From assembly GCA_015056365.1 (NCBI GenBank), contig SVGM01000004.1, positions 62,001-126,000 on the forward strand: a stretch of 64,000 nt of DNA, given 5' to 3'. A program made the translations under genes and the position numbers. Position 1 is the first letter of the stretch, and every line of letters begins with the position of its first letter. This DNA comes from Clostridiales bacterium (GTDB lineage: Bacteria > Bacillota > Clostridia > Christensenellales > Aristaeellaceae). Positions 41,518 to 49,833 of this stretch are shown here, one piece after another. The notes beneath the pieces are model-generated. The model did no database searches, was not told the origin of the DNA, and worked only from the letters and a program-made list of their open reading frames with translations.

Positions 41518-43167
41518 ATGAAAGCCGTATGGACAAAAGGCAATGTGCTCCAGCTTACACACTGTCCTGAGCTGGTCAAATTCACCAGCGACCATTTCGA
41601 CTACGAAGACGAGCATTACCGCGTGATATGCGAAGGGCTGATTCTCAACGACCTGCCTCTTCGCGAGCAGCACCCGCAGGAAACGCTGCCCCAGATCATC
41701 CTCACAACTTTTCGGGACGGCGGGATGGAGGCGGTGCTAAACCTGCTGCGCGGTTCCTATGTTATCGCCATTGAGGATAAAGCAGCAGACGAAGCGTATA
41801 TCGCCAACGATATACTGTCCAAAAAGCCGCTGTATGTCCTGCTTGAGGAGGAGCTGTTGATCGCCGGTACCTCCTATCTGGATGTGGTGGCGCTGGCGAA
41901 GGAAAAAAATGTCCATCTGGAGATTGACGCCGCCGGAGCCAATGAGATGATCCATCTGTGCAGCTTCATCGGCGAAGATACCTATCTGAAGCAGATCCGT
42001 TTCCTTAAGCAGCTTAGCTACCTGAAAATCACCAAGGACAGCGCTTCCATCGCCACATATGAATACCAGGCCAAAGCCCCCGTACCGGATACCGACGAGG
42101 AACTGATCGAACGCATCGATCAGCTGTTTACCGATGCATGCCGCATGGCTGCCCGGAAAAACCAGGCTGCCGGCTACCGGCCAGTGTTCTCCCTGAGCGC
42201 GGGGATGGATTCCCGTGTATCCTTCCTCAAGACCATGCCTTTGTTCGAACCGAACGTCGAAACGCCCCTTTGCTTTACCTATGGTGCCGCAGGCTGTATG
42301 GATATCCAGATCGCATCTCAACTGGCCGGTGATCAGCACTGCGACCTGATCATCCACGAGATCAATTCATCCCGGTTCATTCAGGACCGCGAGCAAGTGA
42401 TCGACCAAAGCGAAGGCCAGATGTATTATGCCGGCACCACGGGCCTAAATCGCCTGCTGAAAGCAATGGATACCAGCAGAATCGGCATGGTGATCACCGG
42501 TCTTGGCGGCGGCGAAATCATGGGCGACCTATGGAAACCCAGCACGGGCGCGGATGATGACCGGAAGCTGTTTGATTCGTTCCTTTCCCCCATCCTTCCG
42601 GACGCTGAACAGCGCACGGAACGGATCCAGCAGCTGATGCAGACGTACGCCTCCTACAACGAATTCGTGTCCTTCCAGGACATCCGCACCTGCCACAACT
42701 TTGCCTACACCTCCCGCCTTGCCTTTGAAACCTTCTCCCCCTTCCTTTACGAAGACTTTTTCATGCTGATGCTGAAAATCCCTCAGGAGAAAAAGGCCTT
42801 CCGGCGGCTCTATGCCCAGTGGTACCTGAAACACATCGGTGATCCGCACCCCACGTCCTGCTTTCAGGGGCCTGTGAAGGTGACTCGTCCCACGGCTCCG
42901 GATCAGCTGTTCAAAGGCGTCCTGCGCCGGGCAAAGCGTATGCTGCGCATTCAAAGCAAATGGGACATGAACCCCATCGCCCTCTGGGTGAAGGAAAACG
43001 AAGAAAACCGCGTGTTCATGGATGAATCCCTCAAGGCTGACCTGAACGTCCTCAGGGAAAAACAACCGCAGCTGGCGCAAATGCTGGAAGCAGCCTATAC
43101 CGATGCAGATGCAGACACCAAACTGCGGATCCTCACCGCCAGCGAAATGTACAAGCGTATCCTCTGA
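41518..43167 (+). CDS. Asparagine-synthetase-like protein with degenerate glutaminase half
   Basis: 549 residues. The N-terminal half (about 1-190) has the fold pattern of class II amidotransferases (LLRGSYVIAIEDK, DILSKKPLYV), but the second residue is Lys rather than the catalytic Cys, so glutamine cannot be used in the usual way. The C-terminal half has a variant PP-loop SLSAGMDSR (usually SGGxDSS) followed by a synthetase domain. Such proteins serve in amide or lactam formation in specialised pathways. GGAGGG precedes the ATG. The gene stands alone and ends at a shared terminator. Confidence 0.75.
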   Translation: MKAVWTKGNVLQLTHCPELVKFTSDHFDYEDEHYRVICEGLILNDLPLREQHPQETLPQIILTTFRDGGMEAVLNLLRGSYVIAIEDKAADEAYIANDILSKKPLYVLLEEELLIAGTSYLDVVALAKEKNVHLEIDAAGANEMIHLCSFIGEDTYLKQIRFLKQLSYLKITKDSASIATYEYQAKAPVPDTDEELIERIDQLFTDACRMAARKNQAAGYRPVFSLSAGMDSRVSFLKTMPLFEPNVETPLCFTYGAAGCMDIQIASQLAGDQHCDLIIHEINSSRFIQDREQVIDQSEGQMYYAGTTGLNRLLKAMDTSRIGMVITGLGGGEIMGDLWKPSTGADDDRKLFDSFLSPILPDAEQRTERIQQLMQTYASYNEFVSFQDIRTCHNFAYTSRLAFETFSPFLYEDFFMLMLKIPQEKKAFRRLYAQWYLKHIGDPHPTSCFQGPVKVTRPTAPDQLFKGVLRRAKRMLRIQSKWDMNPIALWVKENEENRVFMDESLKADLNVLREKQPQLAQMLEAAYTDADADTKLRILTASEMYKRIL

Positions 43168-43174
43168 GCAAACC

Positions 43175-43217
43175 AAAAAGCGCCTCATTCGTTTTTTCAT
43201 CGGATGAGGCGCTTTTT
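43175..43217. terminator. Bidirectional terminator
   Basis: AAAAAGCGCCTCAT (43175-43188) pairs with ATGAGGCGCTTTTT (43204-43217), giving U-tracts on both strands. It separates the convergent asparagine-synthetase-like and Gfo/Idh/MocA transcripts. Confidence 0.93.
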
Positions 43218-43311
43218 TGCGTTGTTATTTTTTCATTTGTTTCGTGGTCCGCTCACAGCAAGTTCTGTCCGAGCATCTGAGTTTTCGACCGTTTTCGGAA
43301 AAATCAAATAT

Positions 43312-44481
43312 TTATTTGGTTCCGGAATAGGTATCGGACGTATCAGCGAACACCGCCTGGCTGCCCGCCTTGCGGCGGGATGTAGCAATCCGCTTCATCA
43401 GCTCGTCATAGTACCGGTCTTCATCCAACGGCAGCGTGACCTCTGTTCCCAGGAAGGCAGACAGATGCATGGCGTTGGACAGCGTCAGGCCGTTGATGCC
43501 CTCGCTGCCATGTGCCACCAGCGGCTCGCCCCGCAGGATGGCGCCGGCCCAGGCATTCAGCACGCCGATATGCTGAGGATTCTCGCCGTCGGTTTCCACC
43601 TCCAACACCTTCTTGCCAACGCTGCCAAAGGGGCTGGTGTTGGTCTTGCTGAACTCCGGCTCAGGCGTGTCCAGCACTTCCACAAACAACTGATCGTCCT
43701 CAACGACCATCTTGGCCTTGTCCATCTGAATCTCCAGACGGTTGCTGCCGTCTGCGTCGCCGGTGGTGGTCACGAATACGCCGGTAGCGCCGTTTTCGTA
43801 TTCCACATACGCAGTCACGTCATCCTCCACCTCGATGTCGTGCCACTTGCCAAAGTGAAGATGCGCGTGTACCTTCACGGGCATGCCGCAGATCCACTGC
43901 CACAGATCCAGCTGATGGGGGCACTGATTCAGCAGTACACCGCCGCCCTCGCCGGACCATGTCGCCCTCCAGTCGCCGGAGTCATAGTACGCCTGGGGAC
44001 GATACCAGTTGGTGATAATCCAGTTGGTGCGGCGGATGCGTCCATATTCGCCGCTGTGCACCAGTTCGCGCAACTTGCGATAGACGCAGTTAGTGCGCTG
44101 ATTGAACATCATGCCGAAAACCACTTCCGGATGGCGGGCGGCTTCCTCGTTCATTTCGCGTACCTGTTTGGTATAAACGCCGGCAGGTTTTTCCACCATG
44201 ACGTGAATGCCGCGCTTCATGCACTCGATGGCATAGCGGGTATGGTCGTAATGGGGAACGCTGACCAGGCAGGCATCGATCAGGCCGCTGTCCAGCATAG
44301 CAATGGCGTCGTCAAAATAGACAGCCTTGTCGGTAAGTTCTTTTTTGGCCCACTCCAGGCGCTGCGGATTCACATCCGCTGCCGCCACCAGTTCAATCTC
44401 CGGGCAGCGTCCCTGTAGCACATTACGGGCATGGCCGGAACCCATGTTGCCGATGCCGATGATTCCCAATCTGATCTTCAT
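43312..44481 (-). CDS. Gfo/Idh/MocA-family oxidoreductase
   Basis: 389-residue NAD(P)-dependent sugar or inositol dehydrogenase. The Rossmann motif is LGIIGIGNMGSGHARN, the family motif EKPAGVYTKQ contains the catalytic-area lysine, and the C-terminal domain has GGGVLLNQCPHQLDLWQWI. The ATG at 44481 overlaps the upstream isomerase stop by four bases. With the two epimerase-like genes it forms an operon for an unidentified sugar or cyclitol. Confidence 0.9.
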   Translation of the reverse strand: MKIRLGIIGIGNMGSGHARNVLQGRCPEIELVAAADVNPQRLEWAKKELTDKAVYFDDAIAMLDSGLIDACLVSVPHYDHTRYAIECMKRGIHVMVEKPAGVYTKQVREMNEEAARHPEVVFGMMFNQRTNCVYRKLRELVHSGEYGRIRRTNWIITNWYRPQAYYDSGDWRATWSGEGGGVLLNQCPHQLDLWQWICGMPVKVHAHLHFGKWHDIEVEDDVTAYVEYENGATGVFVTTTGDADGSNRLEIQMDKAKMVVEDDQLFVEVLDTPEPEFSKTNTSPFGSVGKKVLEVETDGENPQHIGVLNAWAGAILRGEPLVAHGSEGINGLTLSNAMHLSAFLGTEVTLPLDEDRYYDELMKRIATSRRKAGSQAVFADTSDTYSGTK

Positions 44482-45335
44482 GCCTTCATTCCTCCTAAAA
44501 CCTTTTTCAATGCCTGGCACGCCGCATCAAAAGCTGCGTCCAGCGATTCATAGGCATACGTGCCCACTACGCTCTTTTCACCTTCCCGTTCCAGTGCAGC
44601 CAGCCCGACGAATTGCCCCAGATGCGGCTCGATGGACAGCCATTGTCCACCTTGCGCCCGATAGGCTTCCAGCAGACGGGCGATCTGTCCCACGCCCTCA
44701 CCCGGTGGCACCACACGGCCGTCCGCAAGGGCGTCCTTGATATGCATGTACTTGACGTAGGGATGAACCAGCATCCATGCATGCCAAGTATCCTGCCCGC
44801 ACTGAATGAAGTTGGCGGGGTCGTAGATGGCCCGAAGTTCAGGAATCTGCGTCAGAATGTCCACGCACCGTTCCGGCGTGTCGCCGTAAATCCCCTTCTC
44901 ATTCTCATGGCACAGGGTAACGCCGCTACCTCGTGCCGCCTCCGCCATCTGGCCCAGGCGATCCAGCACCTGCTGACGGTACACAGCAGGGTCCTCGCTG
45001 CCGGGCAGATAAAACGAAAACATCCGGATATTCGAGCTACCCAGCACATCGGCTACCTCAAGGGTATAGCGCAGCTTGTCCAGTTCAGCCTCAAAGTCAT
45101 CCCTGCCCAGTTCTGTCTTTCCCAGAGGCGTACCCAGCGACCAGACCACAAGTCCCCGATCTTCCAACTGCTTACGCAGTTCTTTCGCCTTGGTCAGTGA
45201 AAGCTTGGTTACATTTTGACCGTCTATGTCCCGCATTTCCACGCCGTGAAGGCTGTTGCGCTGCAGTGCTGCAAACTGCCCGTCCGCGCTGGGACTCGCC
45301 TCGTCGGCAAACGCCGCGAGCCTGAACCATTCCAT
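44478..45335 (-). CDS. Sugar phosphate isomerase/epimerase-type TIM barrel protein
   Basis: 285 residues in the IolE/xylose isomerase-like superfamily. It has FADEASPS near the start, CHENEKGIYGD with probable metal ligands, AIYDPANFIQ, YMHIKDA, and a closing SIEPHL. GGAGG lies eight bases before the ATG. It lies between the second barrel protein and the dehydrogenase. Confidence 0.83.
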   Translation of the reverse strand: MEWFRLAAFADEASPSADGQFAALQRNSLHGVEMRDIDGQNVTKLSLTKAKELRKQLEDRGLVVWSLGTPLGKTELGRDDFEAELDKLRYTLEVADVLGSSNIRMFSFYLPGSEDPAVYRQQVLDRLGQMAEAARGSGVTLCHENEKGIYGDTPERCVDILTQIPELRAIYDPANFIQCGQDTWHAWMLVHPYVKYMHIKDALADGRVVPPGEGVGQIARLLEAYRAQGGQWLSIEPHLGQFVGLAALEREGEKSVVGTYAYESLDAAFDAACQALKKVLGGMKA

Positions 45336-45352
45336 CTGATACGCCTCCTTCA

Positions 45353-46102
45353 TTACTGAAAGCCCATGGCGCGCAGATATTGATAGCTGCGCCGCAGGCA
45401 TTCAAAAGGATCCTCGCCGTTGCAATCGTCCTGTTCCACCAGCATATACCGGGTCAGACCAGCCTCCGCCTTCTCAAACACCCGATCAAAATTGATATTT
45501 CCCTCCCCTATCACCGCCATCTGGCGGCCATAGGCATAGTCCTTGAGATGAATGCAGGGAATGCGTCCCGCCAGCCGCTCCAGCCATTGCGCAGGATCGC
45601 CGCCGCTCGCCTGTACCCAGAAGGTATCCAGGGTGAAGCCCATCTGGTCGGCGGGAAAGTCCTCCGCCAGCTGTTGCAGGAGCGTTTTCCCATCCTGTTT
45701 GCGAAATTCCTGATCATGGTTGTGATACATGAAATACTTTCCGGCGTCGTGGAGCACTTTGGCCACCGGGAGATACTTCTCTTTGAAGCACTGGTAGGTA
45801 TCGCCTTTGGTATCGTCAAAGGAATAATACCCCAGCCCTACCATGTCACACTCAAAAACGTCATGGTCTTTTGCCACCTGCAGGCTATCCCTTAGCAGGC
45901 GGTCGGCAGGCGTATGGGTCAGCACACAGGAAAGACCGGTCTGGGCCAGCTGTTCCTTAAGCCATTGCGGCTCAAAGGCGCAAGTGCCAGACACCTGTAC
46001 CGTGGTGTAGCCGATATCGGCGATTCGTTTCAGCGACTCCCGAAAACCATCCAAATCCTGCGTAAAGGCCCTGACGGTGTACATCTGCGCGCCGATTTTC
46101 AT
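45353..46102 (-). CDS. Sugar phosphate isomerase/epimerase-type TIM barrel protein
   Basis: 249 residues, same superfamily but not a close duplicate of the next gene. Key segments are IGAQMYTVRAFTQD, YHNHDQEF with metal-ligand histidines, FTLDTFWVQASG, and IHLKDYA. GGAGGAAG precedes ATG 46102. It is the first gene of the operon, 25-30 bases downstream of the predicted start point. Substrate unknown. Confidence 0.83.
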   Translation of the reverse strand: MKIGAQMYTVRAFTQDLDGFRESLKRIADIGYTTVQVSGTCAFEPQWLKEQLAQTGLSCVLTHTPADRLLRDSLQVAKDHDVFECDMVGLGYYSFDDTKGDTYQCFKEKYLPVAKVLHDAGKYFMYHNHDQEFRKQDGKTLLQQLAEDFPADQMGFTLDTFWVQASGGDPAQWLERLAGRIPCIHLKDYAYGRQMAVIGEGNINFDRVFEKAEAGLTRYMLVEQDDCNGEDPFECLRRSYQYLRAMGFQ

Positions 46103-46144
46103 TGCGCCTTCCTCCTGTGTCATTCAATTCTCAGCGTTTGTGTT

Positions 46145-46173
46145 ATCATACCCCAGAACCCAGACGCTGTCAA
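46145..46173 (-). promoter_or_regulatory. Promoter of the isomerase/dehydrogenase operon
   Basis: Minus strand TTGACA (46168-46173), 17-base spacer, TATGAT (46145-46150). Confidence 0.88.
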
Positions 46174-46280
46174 TGTAAAAGGCGCCAGTCCCCATGTCGC
46201 CGAACGCACAAAAAACACCCGCACCTCTATCTCACGGCAGCATAAGATTGAGTGGAGGTCAAAATAAATGAGGTGATTTG

Positions 46281-46508
46281 ATGAATTGCTCCAACTGCTG
46301 TCGTCCCACCCGTCGTTGCAACCCCTACGCCGTGGGCGCGTTGGCCTTTCTGGTGATCGTACTGGCTTTTGCCGTCGGTCTCATCCTCGGCGCCATCTAT
46401 TCCGCGACCCTTCTCCCCGTGATTGCTGCGGTGATCGCCTTTGCTGCTGCAATCGTGGTCATCATCATTGCACTGCTGATTTATCTGCGCGTCAATCGTA
46501 ACTGCTGA
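46281..46508 (+). CDS. Small membrane protein with Cys-rich N-terminus
   Basis: 75 residues: MNCSNCCRPTRRCNPYAVGA, then two long hydrophobic segments (ALAFLVIVLAFAVGLILGA and LLPVIAAVIAFAAAIVVIII) and a basic tail RVNRNC. GAGGTGA lies upstream of ATG 46281. Four cysteines near the N-terminus could bind metal or form a disulfide. No family recognised. A perfect hairpin follows at once. Confidence 0.7.
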   Translation: MNCSNCCRPTRRCNPYAVGALAFLVIVLAFAVGLILGAIYSATLLPVIAAVIAFAAAIVVIIIALLIYLRVNRNC

Positions 46509-46514
46509 CCTCCG

Positions 46515-46536
46515 CCCGGTGTGGTAACACACCGGG
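46515..46536 (+). terminator. Perfect hairpin after the small membrane protein gene
   Basis: CCCGGTGTG-GTAA-CACACCGGG is a nine-base stem with a GNRA loop. It has no U-tract, so it may be a 3' stabiliser rather than a terminator. Confidence 0.55.
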
Positions 46537-46673
46537 TACATACGCGTTCTGCTCAAGCAGCACCAATGGGCTCACAGCTTGAACGGTACGGCCAGTGCAA
46601 CAAGGCAACGGCTTGATGACTGCTATCGACCGCAAGGTGCTCTATTCTAAGCAAATAATATAATGTTAACAAC

Positions 46674-46711
46674 AAAAAACCTTACAAACGATTTGTTTGC
46701 AAGGTTTTTTT
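46674..46711. terminator. Bidirectional terminator before the ABC cassette
   Basis: AAAAAACCTTACAAAC pairs with GTTTGCAAGGTTTTTT (one mismatch), with a U-tract on both strands. Confidence 0.8.
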
Positions 46712-46736
46712 GGCAACAGTTGATAATAATGATGCA

Positions 46737-46892
46737 GTTTCACAGAGTTTCAAAAGGTTTGATTTGAAAATGAAACCATAGCAGGGATGTGAAACCATAG
46801 TTTTCAATAACCGATGAAGCACCAAAAACGACCGAACAGACAAAAATCAATATTTCTCCATTTTGATTTACTATGATGTACTCGTAAATCAA
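46737..46892 (+). promoter_or_regulatory. Operator/promoter region of the ABC-LytTR cassette
   Basis: Two GTTTCA (46737, 46747) are followed by two direct repeats TGAAACCATAG (46771-46781 and 46790-46800, 19-base period). Closer to the gene a 9-base inverted repeat, TTGATTTAC and GTAAATCAA (46863-46892), surrounds a -10-like TATGAT (46872-46877) without a good -35 box. A weak promoter with upstream direct repeats fits activation by the LytTR protein of the cassette. Confidence 0.6.
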
Positions 46893-46914
46893 ACCGAAAT
46901 GGAGGATCATGGAT

Positions 46915-47637
46915 ATGCAAGCAATTAAAGCTATGGAACTTGTCAAGCAGTACAAAACTATAACTGCCGTAGACAAGCTCCATTTAGAAATTCAGCAGGG
47001 TGAGTTGTTTTCCCTGTTGGGTGTTAATGGCGCAGGAAAGACCACGACCATAAAAATGCTAACCTGCCTGACAAAACCCACGGCCGGGGATGCTTTCGTA
47101 GGCGGCTACAGCATAATGAAGCAGCCGGAACAGGTAAAGCGGCTGATTGGCGTATCTCCCCAGGAGACCGCTATTGCTCCAAACCTTTCCGTGAAAGAAA
47201 ATCTGGAGCTGATCTGCGGCATCCATGGTTTTTCCAAAGAAAAAACGAAAGCAAAGATTCATGAGCTTTCCACTCAATTTGCGTTGGACACCGTTCTGAA
47301 TAGGAAGGCAGGAAAATTATCCGGCGGCTGGCAGCGCCGTATCAGCATTGCCATGGCACTGATCGGTGAACCCCAAATTCTATTCCTGGACGAACCGACC
47401 CTTGGCTTGGATGTCATTGCAAGGCACGACCTCTGGGAAGTGATTCGCTCGTTGAAAGGCCGTGTAACGATTATTCTGACCACGCATTACATGGAAGAAG
47501 CAGAATCCCTTTCTGATCGCATCGGTATTATGAAAAGCGGTAATCTTCTTGCAGTAGGAACGGTTGAAGAATTGAACAAGAAGGCTGGAACCGATGATTT
47601 TGAAACAGCGTTCGTTTCTATTGTGAAGGAGGCGTAA
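46915..47637 (+). CDS. ABC transporter ATP-binding protein
   Basis: 240-residue ATPase of the DrrA/CcmA type. Walker A is GVNGAGKTTT, the Q-loop GVSPQE, the signature LSGGWQRR (usually LSGGQ), Walker B LFLDEPT, and the switch TTHYMEEAE. I favour the ATG at 46915, nine bases after GGAGG; the ATG at 46909 is only three bases from it. Base composition is more AT-rich than the surrounding chromosome. It pairs with the permease three bases downstream. Confidence 0.88.
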   Translation: MQAIKAMELVKQYKTITAVDKLHLEIQQGELFSLLGVNGAGKTTTIKMLTCLTKPTAGDAFVGGYSIMKQPEQVKRLIGVSPQETAIAPNLSVKENLELICGIHGFSKEKTKAKIHELSTQFALDTVLNRKAGKLSGGWQRRISIAMALIGEPQILFLDEPTLGLDVIARHDLWEVIRSLKGRVTIILTTHYMEEAESLSDRIGIMKSGNLLAVGTVEELNKKAGTDDFETAFVSIVKEA

Positions 47638-47639
47638 GT

Positions 47640-48371
47640 ATGAGAGTGATGACTTTTGCCAAAAGATGCACAAAAGAGATTTTGCGTGATCCCATCAATC
47701 TTGGTTTTGGTCTGGGATTTCCGCTGGTCTTACTGTTGCTGCTGAGCGCTATGCAGGCCAATATTCCGGTGAGCCTGTTTGAAATCGACACACTGACTCC
47801 CGGCATTACCGTATTTGGATTGTCGTTTATGACCCTGTTTTCAGCAACTTTGATTGCCAAAGACCGGGAAAGCGCCCTTTTGCAGAGACTGTACACCACA
47901 CCTCTGACAGGCTTTGACTTTATTCTGGGGTATATGCTTCCTCTTCTCCCCATCGCACTGGGTCAGACCCTGATCTGCTATCTGTTTGCGATGCCTTTGG
48001 GCTTGACGATCAGCATAAACATTGTGTATGCTGTCATTGGGATGATTCCCATGGCTGTTTTCAATATCGCTTTGGGACTTTTATGCGGCAGTGTTTTCGG
48101 TGTGAAACAGGTCGGCGGCATTTGTGGTGCATTGCTTACCAATCTCTCTGCATGGCTTTCCGGTGTATGGTTTGATCTGGAACTTGTGGGAGGCTTTTTC
48201 GAGAAAATCGCCAATGCGCTCCCGTTTATGCACGCAGCGGAACTGGAAAAAGCATTATTCGCCGGGAATTTCGAGCTTGCTGCATCCCACATTCTGCCAG
48301 TGCTTCTGTATAGTGTATTTGCAACAGTGGTGGCGGTGTGCTGTTTCCTTAGGCAAATGAAAAGACAGTAA
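47640..48371 (+). CDS. ABC-2 type permease
   Basis: 243 residues with about six membrane segments (LGFGLGFPLVLLLLL, FGLSFMTLFSATLIA, YMLPLLPIALGQTLIC, and others), matching ABC2_membrane. It is the partner of the ATPase. The substrate is unknown; this LytTR-linked group is usually thought to export drugs, peptides or lipids. Confidence 0.85.
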   Translation: MRVMTFAKRCTKEILRDPINLGFGLGFPLVLLLLLSAMQANIPVSLFEIDTLTPGITVFGLSFMTLFSATLIAKDRESALLQRLYTTPLTGFDFILGYMLPLLPIALGQTLICYLFAMPLGLTISINIVYAVIGMIPMAVFNIALGLLCGSVFGVKQVGGICGALLTNLSAWLSGVWFDLELVGGFFEKIANALPFMHAAELEKALFAGNFELAASHILPVLLYSVFATVVAVCCFLRQMKRQ

Positions 48372-48383
48372 GGATTTGAGGCG

Positions 48384-48827
48384 ATGAAATACAAACTCAT
48401 TATCGACATAAGTGCGGAAGAAGAAATCATAGCAGTTGTTCATGCGCCTTCTTCCCTGACACAGCAGATTGAAGACCTTATCTGCAGTTATTCCGGTGTA
48501 GAGTGCATCATGGGATATCGGGATGACGAGATGCGAAAACTGGCATTTGGGGAAATCGAATGTATTACCATTCTTGACAGAAAGGTGATTGCCATTGATA
48601 CCTGCGGCAACCACTATCGTATCCAGGATCGGCTTCGTGATTTGGAAAGCTTTCTGCCCTCTTACTTTATCCGTATCAACAAATCTACCCTTGCCAATGA
48701 ACATCGTATTGCGCGGTTTGATGCAGTGTTCAGCGGCGGCGTGGATGCGGTGTTTCAATGCGGCTACCGGGAATATGTTTCCAGGCGGTGCTTTGCAGAA
48801 ATCCGAAGGAGGTATGAAGGGGCATGA
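48384..48827 (+). CDS. LytTR DNA-binding regulator without receiver domain
   Basis: 147 residues. The C-terminal 95 residues are a LytTR domain (CITILDRKVIAIDTCGNHYR, FIRINKSTLAN, FQCGYREYVSRR). The N-terminal 45 residues are a short domain but not a receiver, so it is not a response regulator. In this type the following DUF3021 membrane protein acts as the likely sensor or inhibitor. Its ATGA stop/start overlaps that gene. Confidence 0.88.
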   Translation: MKYKLIIDISAEEEIIAVVHAPSSLTQQIEDLICSYSGVECIMGYRDDEMRKLAFGEIECITILDRKVIAIDTCGNHYRIQDRLRDLESFLPSYFIRINKSTLANEHRIARFDAVFSGGVDAVFQCGYREYVSRRCFAEIRRRYEGA

Positions 48828-49270
48828 AAAAATTTGTTTTAGATTTTCTGCGCCGGGGATTTATAGCCTGCGGTCTTGGCCCAATCGTTTTGGCTGTACT
48901 CTATTTGATTTTGCAGCAGTCTGCTGCCGTAGAGACGCTAACTGTAAATCAAGTCTGCATTGGTATATTTTCATTGACCGCCCTGGCCTTTATTGCGGGT
49001 GGCATGAATGCCGTCTATCAAATTGAACGGTTGCCATTAATGGTGGCAGTTTTGATTCACGGTGTCGTTTTATATGTCAGCTATCTTGGCACTTATCTGC
49101 TCAACGATTGGCTGGATTGGGGTGTCACTCCAATTTTAGTTTTTTCGGGTATTTTTGTTGTTGGCTATTTGGCAATCTGGGCGATCATTTATTCCATAAT
49201 CAAAGGGAATACAGAAAAGCTCAATGAAATACTGAAGAAAAGAAAGCAAAATACAGAAGATGCACTTTGA
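48824..49270 (+). CDS. DUF3021 membrane protein
   Basis: 148 residues with four membrane helices (about 10-32, 43-60, 72-93, 104-127). It belongs with LytTR regulators in LytTR regulatory systems, where the membrane protein holds the regulator inactive. The four-base overlap with the LytTR gene supports coupled synthesis. Confidence 0.83.
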   Translation: MKKFVLDFLRRGFIACGLGPIVLAVLYLILQQSAAVETLTVNQVCIGIFSLTALAFIAGGMNAVYQIERLPLMVAVLIHGVVLYVSYLGTYLLNDWLDWGVTPILVFSGIFVVGYLAIWAIIYSIIKGNTEKLNEILKKRKQNTEDAL

Positions 49271-49409
49271 AACTTTTTTGGCACAATGAAACTTTTCACA
49301 GTCACGCTGAAACTATTCCTCTGCGAAAAGTTTCATTGTGGTTGGCTGCACCGCTGAAAACAGCTGTCCAGCACGGCAAAAAATCAATCATTTAAGCTCA
49401 CATTGAAAC
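49268..49409. repeat. TGAAAC repeats and 16-base inverted repeat after the cassette
   Basis: TGAAAC occurs at 49268, 49287, 49308 and 49404, and its complement at 49330, with 19-21 base spacing among the first three. CACAATGAAACTTTTC (49282-49297) and GAAAAGTTTCATTGTG (49325-49340) form a perfect inverted repeat. The same hexamer lies upstream of the cassette. The stretch contains no gene. Confidence 0.8.
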
Positions 49410-49417
49410 TTATCCCC

Positions 49418-49460
49418 AAAAGCAAAAAGCCGAAAACCCTCGTCCTGCAAGGATTTTCGG
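49418..49460 (-). terminator. Second terminator downstream of tRNA-Pro
   Basis: Minus strand CCGAAAATCCT pairs with AGGGTTTTCGG and is followed by CTTTTTGCTTTT. Confidence 0.75.
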
Positions 49461-49468
49461 GAAAAGAG

Positions 49469-49505
49469 TAAGCTCGATGGTTTCGTATCAAAACCATCGA
49501 GCTTA
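49469..49505 (-). terminator. Terminator of tRNA-Pro
   Basis: TAAGCTCGATGGTTT (49469-49483) pairs perfectly with AAACCATCGAGCTTA (49491-49505); on the minus strand CTCTTTTCC follows. Confidence 0.85.
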
Positions 49506-49507
49506 TT

Positions 49508-49584
49508 TGGTCTGGGTGAGAGGATTCGAACCTCCGGCCTCTTGAACCCCATTCAAGCACGCTACCAAACTGCGCCACACCCAG
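49508..49584 (-). tRNA. tRNA-Pro (anticodon GGG), CCA encoded
   Basis: The minus strand folds as a cloverleaf: acceptor CTGGGTG (49584-49578) with CACCCAG, an anticodon stem CTTGA/TCAAG with loop ATGGGGT (anticodon GGG, decoding CCC), a T-arm with GGTTCGAATC, discriminator A and a chromosomally encoded CCA (49510-49508). Confidence 0.96.
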
Positions 49585-49624
49585 ATATTCAACTCGTACC
49601 GCCGTTCTCAGCGGCACGAGTGAT

Positions 49625-49653
49625 ATTATATTATGCTTCGTTCATTTTGTCAA
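49625..49653 (-). promoter_or_regulatory. Consensus promoter of tRNA-Pro
   Basis: Minus strand TTGACA (49648-49653), 17-base spacer, TATAAT (49625-49630). Confidence 0.93.
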
Positions 49654-49776
49654 CACCTATTCCGAGATTTTTTTCAATTCTTTCGGGATCCATCCGTCTC
49701 GTACGTTTGAGAGCAACGTATTCCTGATCCAGGCGCTGTTTTTCGGCCCTCCTGTAACATTCTCCTTATCTCCCCA

Positions 49777-49805
49777 TTGCCAAGAAAAGGTCAGAATGCT
49801 ATAAT
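49777..49805 (+). promoter_or_regulatory. Promoter of pfkA
   Basis: TTGCCA (49777-49782), 17-base spacer, TATAAT (49800-49805). The start would fall near 49812, 22 bases before the ATG. Confidence 0.9.
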
Positions 49806-49833
49806 AAACGTACGAAAAAAGGGGGTTATCGTC

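Noticed and set aside
41518-43167. Lasso-peptide cyclase of a RiPP cluster
   Set aside because: No precursor peptide, leader protease or transporter gene is adjacent; the enzyme stands alone.
46863-46892. 9-base inverted repeat as a terminator
   Set aside because: It is AT-rich without a U-tract and lies before the first gene of the cassette, so an operator is more likely.
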